A program made the position numbers and the translations under genes. Below are positions 6,609-6,731 of a stretch of DNA of 6,731 nucleotides, piece by piece. The stretch is from positions 1-6,731 of the forward strand of contig CALBLR010000253.1 of NCBI GenBank assembly GCA_937896015.1, in the 5' to 3' direction. How positions within the stretch are numbered: position 1 is the stretch's first letter; each line of letters begins with the position of its first letter. The notes beneath the pieces are model-generated. The model ran no database searches. It saw only the letters and a program-made list of their open reading frames with translations, and was not told the DNA's origin. This DNA comes from an uncultured Prevotellaceae bacterium. Lineage in GTDB: Bacteria > Bacteroidota > Bacteroidia > Bacteroidales > Muribaculaceae.

Positions 6609-6731
6609 TTAGCGGGCGGCACGGCGGTAGAGGAATATTGCAATGATGGTGTAAATGATGTTGGGCACCCACATGGCCACTCGCGGCGATGTGTAGCCGC
6701 TCACGGCAAACGTCTGAGTCACCGTCATAAA
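6609..6731 (-). CDS. LptF/LptG (YjgP/YjgQ) family permease, C-terminal 40 residues (5' end beyond the window)
   Basis: The minus strand is open from the right edge to a TAA at 6609-6611 and encodes 40 residues. They include SGYTSPRVAMWVPNIIY (residues 11-27 of the fragment) and end in FLYRRAAR. The pattern (G-x-x-x-P-x-x-A-x-W-x-P-N, then a hydrophobic helix, then LYRRA) is typical of the last transmembrane helix and C-terminus of YjgP/YjgQ permeases. These form the membrane part of the LptB2FG transporter, which extracts lipopolysaccharide from the inner membrane. The fragment cannot separate LptF from LptG, and Bacteroidota carry more than one such gene, so I give no symbol. It converges on mutS2 and shares the hairpin between them. 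Confidence 0.7.
   Translation of the reverse strand, partial: FMTVTQTFAVSGYTSPRVAMWVPNIIYTIIAIFLYRRAAR

Noticed and set aside
6091..6672. 193-codon minus-strand frame across the mutS2 3' end and the intergenic hairpin
   Set aside because: It is antisense to the Smr domain and overlaps the permease 3' end in a different frame; the product has no family signature.

Overview
The window looks like an ordinary chromosomal housekeeping region from a member of the Bacteroidota, most likely Bacteroidales; Muribaculaceae would fit the moderately high GC but I hold that loosely. The evidence is threefold. The protein families have Bacteroidales-style sequences. None of the five visible gene starts has a recognisable Shine-Dalgarno sequence. 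The three starts that open a transcription unit each have an exact Bacteroidota -7 element (TAnnTTTG) upstream. I found no RNA gene, mobile element, CRISPR array, prophage or toxin-antitoxin pair, and no stretch over about 300 bases lacks a gene.

Layout: a leftward (minus-strand) run of four genes fills the first 3.9 kb. In transcription order these are a lipoprotein of unknown function with a BamE-like C-terminal tail (3923-2988), a PhnP-like metallo-beta-lactamase-fold hydrolase (2943-2176), dxr for the second step of the MEP isoprenoid pathway (2054-879), and rseP, a site-2 intramembrane protease that runs off the left edge (861-1). Gaps of 44 nt (lipoprotein to hydrolase) and 17 nt (dxr to rseP) suggest two tightly coupled pairs. 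The 121-nt gap before dxr carries its own -7 element. A 133-nt divergent promoter region separates this run from mutS2, which is transcribed rightward (4057-6516). After mutS2 a bulged GC-rich hairpin lies between it and the convergent 3' end of an LptF/LptG-type permease gene (6609-6731, partial).

How the genes fit together: dxr supplies isoprenoid precursors, including the carrier lipid for envelope polymers. RseP, the lipoprotein and the LptF/G-type permease are all envelope proteins, so the region has an envelope flavour. The dxr-rseP pair recalls the dxr-ispU-cdsA-rseP-bamA cluster of Proteobacteria. MutS2 acts in the cytoplasm on DNA or collided ribosomes and is not obviously linked to its neighbours. 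I see no convincing undescribed system. The best second looks are the lipoprotein, the substrate of the orphan PhnP-like enzyme, and the apparently near-leaderless mutS2 transcript.
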